Source: Parendozoicomonas callyspongiae
GTDB lineage: Bacteria > Pseudomonadota > Gammaproteobacteria > Pseudomonadales > Endozoicomonadaceae
NCBI RefSeq assembly: GCF_023502345.1
Contig: NZ_JAMFLX010000017.1
Coordinates: 1 to 64,000 of the forward strand
Reading direction: 5' to 3'
DNA length: 64,000 nucleotides
In this document: positions 28,271 to 36,358 of the stretch, piece after piece
Layout: every line of letters starts with the position of its first letter
How positions within the stretch are numbered: the stretch's first letter is position 1
Made by a program: the position numbers and the translations under genes
Notes under the pieces: generated by a model
The model's input: the letters and a program-made list of their open reading frames with translations, nothing else
Told to the model about the DNA's origin: nothing
Databases searched by the model: none

Positions 28271-28981
28271 TTAATACTTTCTTAAGGTAGGCTCAATTGA
28301 CTTTCCGACGTAGGTTGAGTCAGGCAAAGGCTCCCTGAGAAAATCACCAGTTATAAATGGGTTGGGATTTACGCAAATGTTTGTAAGTATCAGCGCTTCC
28401 TGCCGGATATAGACTCTGTTGGCATAATCCAGGCTGAATATCCACTGAATCAAAAAGTTGAAAGCCTTGTAATTGTCCTTGTACTTCTTCAGGTGATCAA
28501 TTGTATCTTCGTTTACAGAAATAATTTTGTTGCGGTAAACATTGATCAGGTTTCCACATTCAGGGTTATCACTGTGGACATAACTGCCTAATTTATTGAG
28601 TAGATTTTTTTCAAGGGAGTTTTGCCGGGAAAGCCACGCGATAACCTGCCTCCCGGCATCATTGTCGATACTGCCACCAAATTTTTTGTCAAAATAAGCA
28701 AGTCTCTGTGAATCAGATGCCTCTGATATCGCTACAAGCTCGGCAATGCTTATTTCTGAGTTAAAAGCCGTTGAATCTGGAGCTTCAGGCATCGTTTCGA
28801 AGTGATCCAGAAGTGGCTGGTAGAGTTTTTGAGCTTCTGCGGCACGTTTCTCAACTTCTTCATACGACGTTTCTTCAATAACCAGTGCTGTCGCTGATTG
28901 AGAGAAGATCCAGGACAGGGAAAGCAGAATGATTGCAGCAATTTCTTTTCTGATAAGTTCTGCTTTGAATAGCGGTAACAT
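28271..28981 (-). CDS. Exported hypothetical protein, 236 aa
   Basis: N-terminal signal sequence (hydrophobic IAAIILLSLSWIFSQSATA, residues 14-32), then a helical, charged domain with EEVEKRAAEAQKLYQ. Two Cys (PECGNLIN and LTNICVNPN) could pair. I recognise no family. A palindrome follows the stop. Confidence 0.6.
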   Translation of the reverse strand: MLPLFKAELIRKEIAAIILLSLSWIFSQSATALVIEETSYEEVEKRAAEAQKLYQPLLDHFETMPEAPDSTAFNSEISIAELVAISEASDSQRLAYFDKKFGGSIDNDAGRQVIAWLSRQNSLEKNLLNKLGSYVHSDNPECGNLINVYRNKIISVNEDTIDHLKKYKDNYKAFNFLIQWIFSLDYANRVYIRQEALILTNICVNPNPFITGDFLREPLPDSTYVGKSIEPTLRKY

Positions 28982-29155
28982 TGAGTGATTTCCGGTTATC
29001 TTGTTTTTGTATTCAGCAAGAATAATCGTAATCAGGGTTCATCTTCAAATGTGAAAGTTTGATGATCTGATATTTTGTTGCAATATGGTGCATAACCACA
29101 GGGGAAATCAGCGAAAATAGAGATACCACATCGTCTATCGCTGATATTTACCCCC

Positions 29156-29696
29156 ATGGATTCCGTATTTCAGGGGAAAGCCACGTTCCGCAACCTGAGC
29201 CGGTATTCTGATGCCAGTGAAAAACGCTTCAGCCGTTGGTTTCGTCGTACATTCGACTTCGTCGCGCTGAATTGGCTTACCCTCTCTGATGCTCTTTCGT
29301 CAACCAACGAGCGGATTGCAGCAGTGGTTGCCAGTTTTGTCCGCAAGAGTGGTAAGAAGACGGATGGACTCGGCGTATTCTATAACGGCTGTGCTGGAAA
29401 AGCAGAACAAGGTTTGGACATCTCTTTGCTTTCACTGGTCAGCTTATCATCCAATACAGCCTATGCTCTTGATGCGGAACAGACCGTTGATGAAGAAGGT
29501 AAGACACGCGCTGACCTTTACGCAGAGCAGGTGGTCAAGCTCGCGGGACAACTTCTCGAAGAGGGCGTCAAGTACCTTGCAGCTGATAGTTATTATTTCA
29601 AGCAGAAGTTTGTAACCCCCCGTTGTTGAAGCGGGTTTGCATGTTGTCAGTAAATTGAGAAATGATACTTTCCTTCGATGGCTTATCCCTGAATGA
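29156..29696 (+). pseudogene. Transposase, frameshifted and truncated
   Basis: Reads ATFRNLSRYSDASEKRFSRW, then FRRTFDFVALNWL, KSGKKTDGLGVFYNGCAGKA, EQGLDISLLSLVSLSSNTAYAL, and LAADSYYFKQKFV. This is a DDE transposase of the IS4-like group. In a run of six C at about 29617 the frame shifts: the first frame stops at 29629, while the next frame continues VVEAGLHVVSKLRNDTFLRW to a stop at 29696. The C-terminal part with the final Glu is missing. Inactive. Confidence 0.75.
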
Positions 29697-29946
29697 CGAA
29701 AAAAACATGGATACCTACAGGCAGCTCAGTAGCTACGGAGCTATTGCTGCCTAAAAGTGTCCGAAGTATTGTACTAATGAGACTATCATCATCTGTTCGT
29801 TGTAAAATCAAGGTTGCGATATGTAATCTCGATTCAGTATTGGGTCGTGATTTTGTTTTTATTCTATCTGCTGTGGGTTTAATTTCTATCAATGCATCAA
29901 CAGTGACTCGAAAGAGTCACTGTTGATTTGAACAAATAATGATTAA
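29697..29946. other. Intergenic region with inverted repeat
   Basis: No gene recognised. At 29897-29926 a perfect 13-bp stem (TCAACAGTGACTC / GAGTCACTGTTGA) with a GAAA loop stands 20 bp past the stop of the minus-strand DUF411 gene and is a likely terminator for it. Confidence 0.6.
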
Positions 29947-30390
29947 TCAGTGAGAGGCAAAAACGCTTACTTCTCCCTCAGCTGTATAGCTGAAGGTCTC
30001 ATAAGGAACCTTTTTACCATACTCCATGCCGGGTGATCCCATTGGCATACCCGGTACAGCCAGGCCTCTGACATCAGACTTCTGCTCCAGCAGTCGTTTG
30101 ATATCGGATGCCGGTACATGACCTTCAATAGCATAATCATCGACAAAAGCGGTATGACAGCCTCCCAGTCCCCTTGGTAACTGCGCTTTTTGTTTATAGG
30201 CGGTGACATCCTTCACATTATGGTTTCTAACAGTAAAACCATTGTCTTTTAAATGACTGACCCAGCCATCACAGCAGCCTCAGGTTGGAGACTTGTAGAC
30301 ATCGATAACGGGTAACGGCTCAAGAGCCAGTGCACTCAGGGATGCAAATCCCAGAACTGTGCTGATAATCAGTTTCTTGATGGCAGACAT
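29947..30390 (-). CDS. DUF411 metal-binding-type protein with in-frame UGA (candidate selenoprotein)
   Basis: Starts at ATG 30390 with GGAG 8 nt upstream. A signal peptide (IKKLIISTVLGFASLSALA) leads to VIDVYKSPT, then UGA (codon 37, 30282-30280), then GCCDGWVSHLKDNGFTVRNH and onward without a stop to 29947. DUF411 proteins normally read SPTCGCC here, so UGA replaces the first Cys. The rest is intact: LPRGLGGCHTAFVDDYAIEG, HVPASDIKRLL, GLAVPGMPMGSPGME. The family is periplasmic and often next to copper genes. Without readthrough only a 36-residue stub or a downstream fragment without signal peptide would result. A hairpin after the UGA fits a bacterial SECIS. The alternative is a simple C-to-A nonsense mutation in a decaying gene. 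I hold the selenoprotein reading at roughly even odds. Confidence 0.6.
30252..30282 (-). promoter_or_regulatory. SECIS-like hairpin after the UGA codon
   Basis: After UGA (30282-30280), nucleotides 10-17 (GAUGGCUG) pair with 21-28 (CAGUCAUU), 8 bp with two G-U pairs, closing a GGU loop. The loop starts 17 nt after the UGA and begins with G. The bacterial SECIS model, as I know it, asks for a G in the first two loop positions, a stem of at least 4 bp and 16-37 nt between UGA and loop. Folding was done by eye. Confidence 0.45.
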
Positions 30391-30476
30391 GCTGCATTCT
30401 CCACATTTACTGGATATAAAAATTTCAAGTTGATTGTTCAGACTCATCGCAATGATCTGAAAGCGGAGAATGTGAT

Positions 30477-30878
30477 CTATTCCAGGAAAGTGGCATTGGC
30501 CAGATAGATATCGGGCCTCAGAGCCAGCATGTCAGGCTCGGTATTAGACAACCATTGATGAAGCTTTCGTGGTTGGGTGATTACTAGCGGGGCAACAACA
30601 TAAAGCAGGGCAAATATTGGCTCTGCATTATCCAGCGGCTGGATCTTCAACGCTGAGCTGATACTGACACATTCCGGGCAGGTTTCATCCATTTCCAGAA
30701 TAGGCGTGTTATCAAGGCAGCAGTCATGGAGCTCCATATCCATAACCGTTTCCTGAACGCTTTCTGCCAAGGCTGGCGCTGCCTTGACTGCAGGCATCAC
30801 ACAAAGTTGCAGCACAGACAGTATCATCACAGCGATCAGGGCTGTGCAGATAGATCTATGGTGCTGACTGTGAATCAT
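30477..30878 (-). CDS. Cys-containing membrane/exported protein upstream of DUF411
   Basis: 133 residues. N-terminal hydrophobic segment (about 10-30, ending near AVKAA) and a periplasmic part with three Cys clusters: LHDCCLDN, ETCPECVS and one in the first helix. The layout recalls DUF2946-type proteins, which are small metal-linked membrane proteins, but the match is not firm. The ATG at 30878 has AGG 5 nt ahead; the longer frame to 30986 is unlikely. DUF411 follows after 86 bp on the same strand, so the two are probably one operon for metal (copper?) handling. Confidence 0.6.
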   Translation of the reverse strand: MIHSQHHRSICTALIAVMILSVLQLCVMPAVKAAPALAESVQETVMDMELHDCCLDNTPILEMDETCPECVSISSALKIQPLDNAEPIFALLYVVAPLVITQPRKLHQWLSNTEPDMLALRPDIYLANATFLE

Positions 30879-30968
30879 CGTTACCTTGAGTACAGGAATA
30901 AGGATTGTGTAATGAGAACACTTTCGGCAACATCTGGTCAATCGATAATCACCCACTGATAGACAGGT

Positions 30969-31253
30969 ATGAAACCGGATACCCAAACAGCTATGACGGA
31001 TCTGATTGCGGAAGTCAGAAAAGTCATCCCCTTCGGGCTGTCAGAAACAGAGCTATGCAGTGGAACCTGTAAAGGGTGTTCAAAAAAGCTGCTGGAGTTT
31101 CTGGATCAGGAGCTGAGTGAGTGGAGCCTTTTTATTGAACAGGGCGGAAAGCCAAAGCTGGGTGATGTCAGTAAACTGGCTCGAATATCAACAAAAGTGT
31201 ACAAGGCTCTGGAAAAGAATAATCTGGTCAACAGTTTTGATACTGACAACTAA
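30969..31253 (+). CDS. Conserved small protein with C-x3-C-x2-C motif, unknown
   Basis: 94 residues, soluble and helical, with SGTCKGCSKKLLEFLDQEL in the middle: Cys at ELCSGTCKGCSK. Short proteins with this motif occur in Marinobacter and related genera; no function known to me. The Cys triplet could bind a metal. Divergent from the DUF411 operon with about 90 bp between them. Confidence 0.65.
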   Translation: MKPDTQTAMTDLIAEVRKVIPFGLSETELCSGTCKGCSKKLLEFLDQELSEWSLFIEQGGKPKLGDVSKLARISTKVYKALEKNNLVNSFDTDN

Positions 31254-31363
31254 AAGAAACTGATAAATCGTACATACCCGCAAGTTATTGAAGCTTTATT
31301 TCTGACATAGCCTTCTACACTGAAAATCCCGTGCACAGGATGTGCTTCAAGCCTTAAGCAAGC

Positions 31364-31786
31364 ATGATCATGAGTAATACAATTTTATTTTCTGATATAT
31401 CAGGTAAAAGACACTTATCAATACTCCATATATTTTTATTGTCTCTGGTTTCTTTTGATTTGTCTTCTTATGAAAGGGATTCTCTCTCTGTGACTGATGA
31501 AAGAACTGATATGGAGGTTATTCATAACTACGAGAGAAATAATAAGATTCTTAAATTCACTTTAAGAAGCCCATCTGAAATAAGAGATTTTGCGAAAAGA
31601 ATCCGAGATGAAGGAATAAGAAAACAAGATTTGAAAAATGCGAAGCTTGAAGAAGTATCAGCTGGTGGTTACACATACTACAGACCGATCGATCCAAATG
31701 AGAAAGTTTCCCCGGAGGTAGAGGAAAAGAGAAGAGCGCTCTATAAATCTTTAGGCAAATCCTATGCAAGAATGTATGGTTTCTAA
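31364..31786 (+). CDS. Hypothetical protein, 140 aa
   Basis: An N-terminal hydrophobic stretch (ILHIFLLSLVSFDL, about residues 22-36) may be a signal or anchor. The rest is highly charged (RDFAKRIRDEGIRKQDLKNA). AT-rich. No ribosome site is obvious at the first ATG or at the one 6 nt later. I recognise no family; it could be a host-acting exported protein, but this is not shown. Confidence 0.5.
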   Translation: MIMSNTILFSDISGKRHLSILHIFLLSLVSFDLSSYERDSLSVTDERTDMEVIHNYERNNKILKFTLRSPSEIRDFAKRIRDEGIRKQDLKNAKLEEVSAGGYTYYRPIDPNEKVSPEVEEKRRALYKSLGKSYARMYGF

Positions 31787-31808
31787 AACCTTTCACACAG
31801 CAGCGTAA

Positions 31809-32801
31809 TTATGGATAGCCTCTAAGAAACTGTGGAATTCTTTGCTCTAACCAGTAAACAGGTTTCAAACCATCACTACTGATAAAACCAACATGTCCTC
31901 CACCTGAGGAAAGTTCCATCTGAGTGCTGCTGCTTAACTCATCCTGTTCAGGGACTGAGTACGTAAATAAAAATGGGTCATCAGAAGCCTGCAGGATAAG
32001 AGTTGGCTTGGTGATATGTCCCAGAAACCCACGGGAGCTGCACTTCCGGTAATAGTCTTCAGCGCTGGAATAACCATGCAGCGGGGCTGTCACCTGGTCA
32101 TCGTATTCGTAGAAGGTTGTTAGATTCTCCACACAACCCAGCTCATCCATAGTTTTCAATCTGTCGTGCCAGTCATGCTTGCGGAAGTGCTCTTTCTTGA
32201 CGGCGACATACTCTTTCAGCTCCTGCATAAAGCGGTTGCGATAGACTCTTGAAAAGCCCTGGTCTATACGCCTTGAGCATTGGTCAAGCTCAAAAGGAAC
32301 AGAAACAGCAACTGCCGCATCCAACAGGCTTTTACCCCCGTTTTCCCCTTGGTATTTGAGCAGAACATTGCCGCCAAGTGAGTAGCCAACAGCCCGCAAG
32401 GTTCTTCCTGGAAAACGGCTGCTTAACTCATTAAGCACCAGCTTCAAATCACTGCTGATTCCCGAGTGATAACCAACAGTCAAATTGTTAGGTTCGCCAC
32501 CACAGCCCCGAAAATTCATAGCGACACTGGGCAGCCCTTCACCGGCCAGTGCCCGCTGGAGCCCGACAATATATTTTGACTGGGAGCATCCGGTCAGGCC
32601 GTGGAGAAGAATCGTTAAGGGCTTTTTCCCGTCTTCAGGTCCAAACCAGTCGAGGTTGATAAAGTCGCCGTCTGCCAGCTCCAGCCTTTCACGGTGACGT
32701 TCAGGAATTTCCTGCCGTCGAAACAGAGGAGACCACAGCGTTTGCATATGAGCACTGGATAACCATGGCGCTGTTTGAAAAGGCAAATGTCCGGCAGACA
32801 T
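31809..32801 (-). CDS. yheT: Alpha/beta hydrolase, YheT family
   Basis: 330 residues. Conserved blocks: APWLSSAHMQTLW near the start, LLHGLTGCSQSKYI (oxyanion), VAMNFRGCGGEPN, AVGYSLGGNVLLKY (nucleophile Ser), QASDDPFL (Asp) and GGGHVGF (His). Probable esterase or hydrolase in the cytoplasm, substrate unknown. The ATG at 32801 is chosen because longer starts would run into rsmD; it lies 13 bp after the rsmD stop. Confidence 0.9.
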   Translation of the reverse strand: MSAGHLPFQTAPWLSSAHMQTLWSPLFRRQEIPERHRERLELADGDFINLDWFGPEDGKKPLTILLHGLTGCSQSKYIVGLQRALAGEGLPSVAMNFRGCGGEPNNLTVGYHSGISSDLKLVLNELSSRFPGRTLRAVGYSLGGNVLLKYQGENGGKSLLDAAVAVSVPFELDQCSRRIDQGFSRVYRNRFMQELKEYVAVKKEHFRKHDWHDRLKTMDELGCVENLTTFYEYDDQVTAPLHGYSSAEDYYRKCSSRGFLGHITKPTLILQASDDPFLFTYSVPEQDELSSSTQMELSSGGGHVGFISSDGLKPVYWLEQRIPQFLRGYP

Positions 32802-32814
32802 GTGAAAACCAGAA

Positions 32815-33402
32815 TCAATTTGTTCGATAAAGGCGGGAGACCAGTTGTCCTGCTCCCTTCTCTTTCCATAGTTGCCAGTTATCTGGAACATCCGGTTGTC
32901 CCAGGGTGGCTTCTGTTTCCACGTAAATTACAACATCTTCTTTTAAATAACCATTTTCAGCCAGCTGCCTGCAGGCTGGTGCCAGCATCCCTTTATTGAA
33001 AGGGGGATCAAGGAAAATCAGGTCATAACCTTCGGTCGCGGGTTGATTCAGCCAAAGGCTGGCATCCGTCTGAATCACTTCGGCATTGTTACATTTCAGA
33101 GTATTCAGGTTGTCCTTCAGCATGCGGGCAGCAATGGGAGAAAACTCCAGAAAGGTTGTGTGCGCTGCTCCTCGTGACAGAGCCTCCAGTCCGAGAGCAC
33201 CAGTACCAGAGAAGACATCAAGACAGCGTGCACCGGCGACCCAGCCGGTCAGCCAGTTATAGACTGTTTCACGAACACGGTCTGGAGTGGGGCGAAGTCC
33301 TTCAACGGAGGCCACGGGAAGCTGACGGCTTCTCCAGTCTCCGCCAATAATTCGCAGGCGGCCAGCTCCGTTATGGGAGGTCGTTTTACGTTTGCGGGGC
33401 AT
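32815..33402 (-). CDS. rsmD: 16S rRNA (guanine966-N2)-methyltransferase
   Basis: Methylates G966 of 16S rRNA. LRIIGGDWRSRQLP, RPTPDRVRETVYNWL, CLDVFSGTGALGLEALSRGA (SAM-binding), and LIFLDPPF (the DPPF catalytic motif) are all present. 195 residues. Usually next to ftsY; here a 900-bp region with a group II intron fragment separates the two divergent genes. Confidence 0.96.
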   Translation of the reverse strand: MPRKRKTTSHNGAGRLRIIGGDWRSRQLPVASVEGLRPTPDRVRETVYNWLTGWVAGARCLDVFSGTGALGLEALSRGAAHTTFLEFSPIAARMLKDNLNTLKCNNAEVIQTDASLWLNQPATEGYDLIFLDPPFNKGMLAPACRQLAENGYLKEDVVIYVETEATLGQPDVPDNWQLWKEKGAGQLVSRLYRTN

Positions 33403-33689
33403 GAATGATGAAATCAGATCAAAAGATCCATTCTACTATGAATCCTGTTTCCAGTCGGCAATAAAGACAGGGCTTACGCATCAGTATTCTCATTCTCATC
33501 TAGGTGAGCTGTAATAACGGGATACTCGCCCTTGGGTCTACATAGCTCCGTTCACTAACCTGTAGAATGATGTGTTTTTGATACATGATTTTCGACTCTC
33601 CCTCTCATGACATTCCTAACGATCTCAACTTACTGTCTACCCACAAGGAATGGCAGGGCATCTTAGCGGCTTAAGGAAGAACTGCTGAA
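33403..33689. other. Intergenic region with short ORF start
   Basis: A plus-strand frame from 33584 (MIFDSPSHDIPNDLNLLSTH…) stops after about 29 codons. It could be the start of a gene cut by the downstream intron fragment, but I do not recognise it. Otherwise no feature seen. Confidence 0.3.
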
Positions 33690-34150
33690 TTGTGGAAAGC
33701 TCACGGAAAGATGGTGGCAGGCCCACCGGAGTCTGTTGTCGGAGACCGGCTCCAAACCACCTCATGAAGCTGGCAGGTGTGGTATAGAGAGGCGAGTTTA
33801 GGCGAACCTATGTGGACGCGTCGTAATCCAGAGACTGACATCAAAACCGGGGGCGTTTCTATCTCTCGGGACAAGTCTGCAGGTGAATTCCGAATGCTGT
33901 GCAGGCGGTGTCCGGCGTTATAGTGGGCGCGACTCTATATCGGGCTTTCCGTGGAAACTGCGGGAACCAGTCATCACGATGCTAAGGGAGAAATACAAAT
34001 CACTGAATTGATGAGTATGAGAGTACCGATGCGTGGTACTGGAGCGGAGTTGCTCGTAGTAGTGAGGAAGTACCTGTAATGGGTATGGAGCGAAGAGTGT
34101 CTCTGTCATGTGCTTGGCTTGATCAAAGAATGATTATGCGTTTGCCCTGA
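33690..34150 (+). mobile_element. Group II intron, 5' fragment
   Basis: The stretch has the look of the 5' ribozyme of a bacterial group II intron: GGAGACCGGCTCCAAACCA, GAGGCGAGTTTAGGCGAACC, then GCGTGGTACTGGAGCGGAGT, ending at an ORF start (…VPVMGMERRVSL…) that stops after about 20 codons. That is where an intron-encoded reverse transcriptase would begin. No reverse transcriptase body and no domain V (the 34-nt GAGC...GUUC hairpin) follow, so only the first half is left. Assignment is by pattern; the ends are approximate. Confidence 0.55.
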
Positions 34151-34333
34151 ATCAGATGCGATATGACTAACGGAAAAGAAAGAATAACTAACCATGTCCT
34201 ACAGCCATCAGCTCCAACTGAACAACATTCTTTATGCTGCAGGCACCTCTCTATGCCATGAAAGGAGAGGAGGTGTTAATATTACCCGCTGTTTCACCCG
34301 TTACACTGCGGAATGCGGGAATTTTCTTATACG

Positions 34334-35653
34334 ATGTTTTCCAAAAAAGACGATAAATCAGCCAGTCGCAAAAAGCGTTTCTGGCCTTGGGGTCGCAAGA
34401 GCGAAGAGGCCTCCGTCGAGCCAACACAACCGGTTGAAGATGTAAAAACCGAGGCTCCGGAAGAGACCGCCCCTGCTCCAGCCGTTGAACCGTCCCAGCC
34501 CGCTGAGCCAGTAGCCCAGCAGCCTGTTGCGGAACAGGAAAAACAGCTGGAAGAGCCTTCTCCTGTTGAAGCTGCTGTTGCTGAAGCCACTGTACAGCTA
34601 TCAGCAGAACCAGTAGAGCCAATCGAGAAGGTTGAGAAGCCTGAACCTGCTGCTCCTGTTCAAACTGCACCAGTTCCTGAACCTCAGCCTCAATCCATGC
34701 CCGCAGAAGAGCCCGTTGCTGAAACGAATGGTTTCTTCTCCCGGATGAAATCCGGCCTGGCCAAAACCCGCTCTTCTCTGGTGCAGGGGGTTACCACCCT
34801 GTTCATCGGTAAGAAGGAAATTGATGATGAGCTGCTGGAAGACCTGGAAACCCAGCTGCTTGTTTCCGATGTGGGTATTGAGGCAACACGTCAGATCATT
34901 GATGGCCTGACCCAGCGTGTCGCCTATAAAGAACTGGATGATGCAGATGCGCTGGTCAATGCGCTGAAGGCTGAACTTGGCAAGATACTTGAGCCTGCTG
35001 ATAAGCCTCTGGTTATTGATACCAGCAAAAAGCCTTTCGTGATTCTGGTTGTGGGTGTTAATGGTGTGGGTAAGACCACCACCATCGGCAAAATGGCCCG
35101 TCAGTTCCAGAACGACGGTAAGAAGGTGATGCTGGCAGCTGGTGATACCTTCCGTGCGGCTGCCGTTGAACAGCTACAGGTCTGGGGTGAGCGTAACGAT
35201 ATTCCTGTTGTTGCCCAGCATACCGGTGCTGACTCTGCCTCGGTTCTTTATGATGCCTTTGAAGCCGCCAAGGCCCGCCAGATGGATATCCTGATAGCGG
35301 ATACCGCAGGTCGTCTGCATAACAAAGACAACCTGATGGAAGAGCTGAAGAAGGTGAAGCGGGTGCTTGGCAAGATCGATCCGGAAGCTCCCCATGAAGT
35401 TCTGCTGGTTGTTGATGCCGGTACTGGTCAAAATGCCCTGAGTCAGGCGCACCTGTTCGACAAGACTGTAGGTCTGACCGGTATGGCACTGACCAAGTTA
35501 GATGGCACTGCTAAGGGGGGGGTAACCTTCGCCCTGTCTCAGGAGATGAGTCTCCCGATTCGTTTCCTTGGTGTTGGTGAGCAGATCGAAGATCTGCGTC
35601 CGTTCAAAGCCAAAGAGTTTGTCGATGCGCTTTTTGCGGATCTTGACCTTTGA
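34334..35653 (+). CDS. ftsY: Signal recognition particle receptor FtsY
   Basis: SRP receptor GTPase at the inner membrane. An acidic, Pro/Glu-rich A-domain (residues 1-130, many PAEP/EPV units) with a basic KKRFWPWGRKSEE start leads to the NG domain. G1 GVNGVGKTTTIGKMA, RAAAVEQLQVW, DTAGRLHNKDNLMEEL and TKLDGTAKGG are present. The start MFSKKDD at 34334 is typical; a frame 21 nt earlier is less likely. First gene of ftsYEX. Confidence 0.96.
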   Translation: MFSKKDDKSASRKKRFWPWGRKSEEASVEPTQPVEDVKTEAPEETAPAPAVEPSQPAEPVAQQPVAEQEKQLEEPSPVEAAVAEATVQLSAEPVEPIEKVEKPEPAAPVQTAPVPEPQPQSMPAEEPVAETNGFFSRMKSGLAKTRSSLVQGVTTLFIGKKEIDDELLEDLETQLLVSDVGIEATRQIIDGLTQRVAYKELDDADALVNALKAELGKILEPADKPLVIDTSKKPFVILVVGVNGVGKTTTIGKMARQFQNDGKKVMLAAGDTFRAAAVEQLQVWGERNDIPVVAQHTGADSASVLYDAFEAAKARQMDILIADTAGRLHNKDNLMEELKKVKRVLGKIDPEAPHEVLLVVDAGTGQNALSQAHLFDKTVGLTGMALTKLDGTAKGGVTFALSQEMSLPIRFLGVGEQIEDLRPFKAKEFVDALFADLDL

Positions 35654-35686
35654 GCATGATCTGACTGACAGGGCAGGGAGTGGCCA

Positions 35687-36358
35687 GTGATTATCTTTGA
35701 AAAAGTCTGTAAGCGCTTTTCCAACGAACATATTGGTCTGGATGACATAACCCTGCGCCTTGAACGCGGGGAGATGGCCTTCTTGACCGGCCATTCCGGT
35801 GCTGGAAAAAGCACCCTGTTGAAGCTGATCATGTTGATGGAACGGCCAACCAGCGGTCAGGTGTGGGTTGGTGGCTATATGCTGTCCAAGCTGCGCCGGG
35901 GCCAGATACCTGCCCTGCGTCGTAATATTGGTGTGGTTTTTCAGGATCACCAGCTCCTGTTTGACCGCACTGTTTACGACAATGTTGCCATTCCACTGTT
36001 GGTATCCGGCTATAACCCTAATGATATTGGTAAGCGTGTTCGAGCTGCCCTCGATATGGTTGGGCTGCTGGATCGTGAAAAGCTGAACCCTCTGGCACTG
36101 TCCGGCGGTGAACAACAGCGGGTTGGTATTGCCCGTGCCATGGTTAACCGCCCGGCAGTTCTGCTGGCGGATGAACCAACCGGTAATCTCGACCCTGATC
36201 TTTCTGCAGATATCATGCAGCGCTTTCATATGTTCAATCAGGCAGGGACTACGATTCTGATTGCTACCCATGATCTGGGTCTGGTTAAACGTATGGGGCA
36301 CAGGGTCATCACCCTTGATAAAGGTCATCTGTATAACCAGCAGGAGCAGATGGCATGA
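35687..36358 (+). CDS. ftsE: Cell division ATP-binding protein FtsE
   Basis: ATPase of the FtsEX complex that activates septal peptidoglycan hydrolases. Walker [10 protein letters not shown], signature [15 protein letters not shown], Walker [14 protein letters not shown]. 223 residues. GTG start at 35687 with GGGAG 6 nt upstream. Overlaps ftsX by ATGA. Confidence 0.97.
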   Translation: MIIFEKVCKRFSNEHIGLDDITLRLERGEMAFLTGHSGAGKSTLLKLIMLMERPTSGQVWVGGYMLSKLRRGQIPALRRNIGVVFQDHQLLFDRTVYDNVAIPLLVSGYNPNDIGKRVRAALDMVGLLDREKLNPLALSGGEQQRVGIARAMVNRPAVLLADEPTGNLDPDLSADIMQRFHMFNQAGTTILIATHDLGLVKRMGHRVITLDKGHLYNQQEQMA

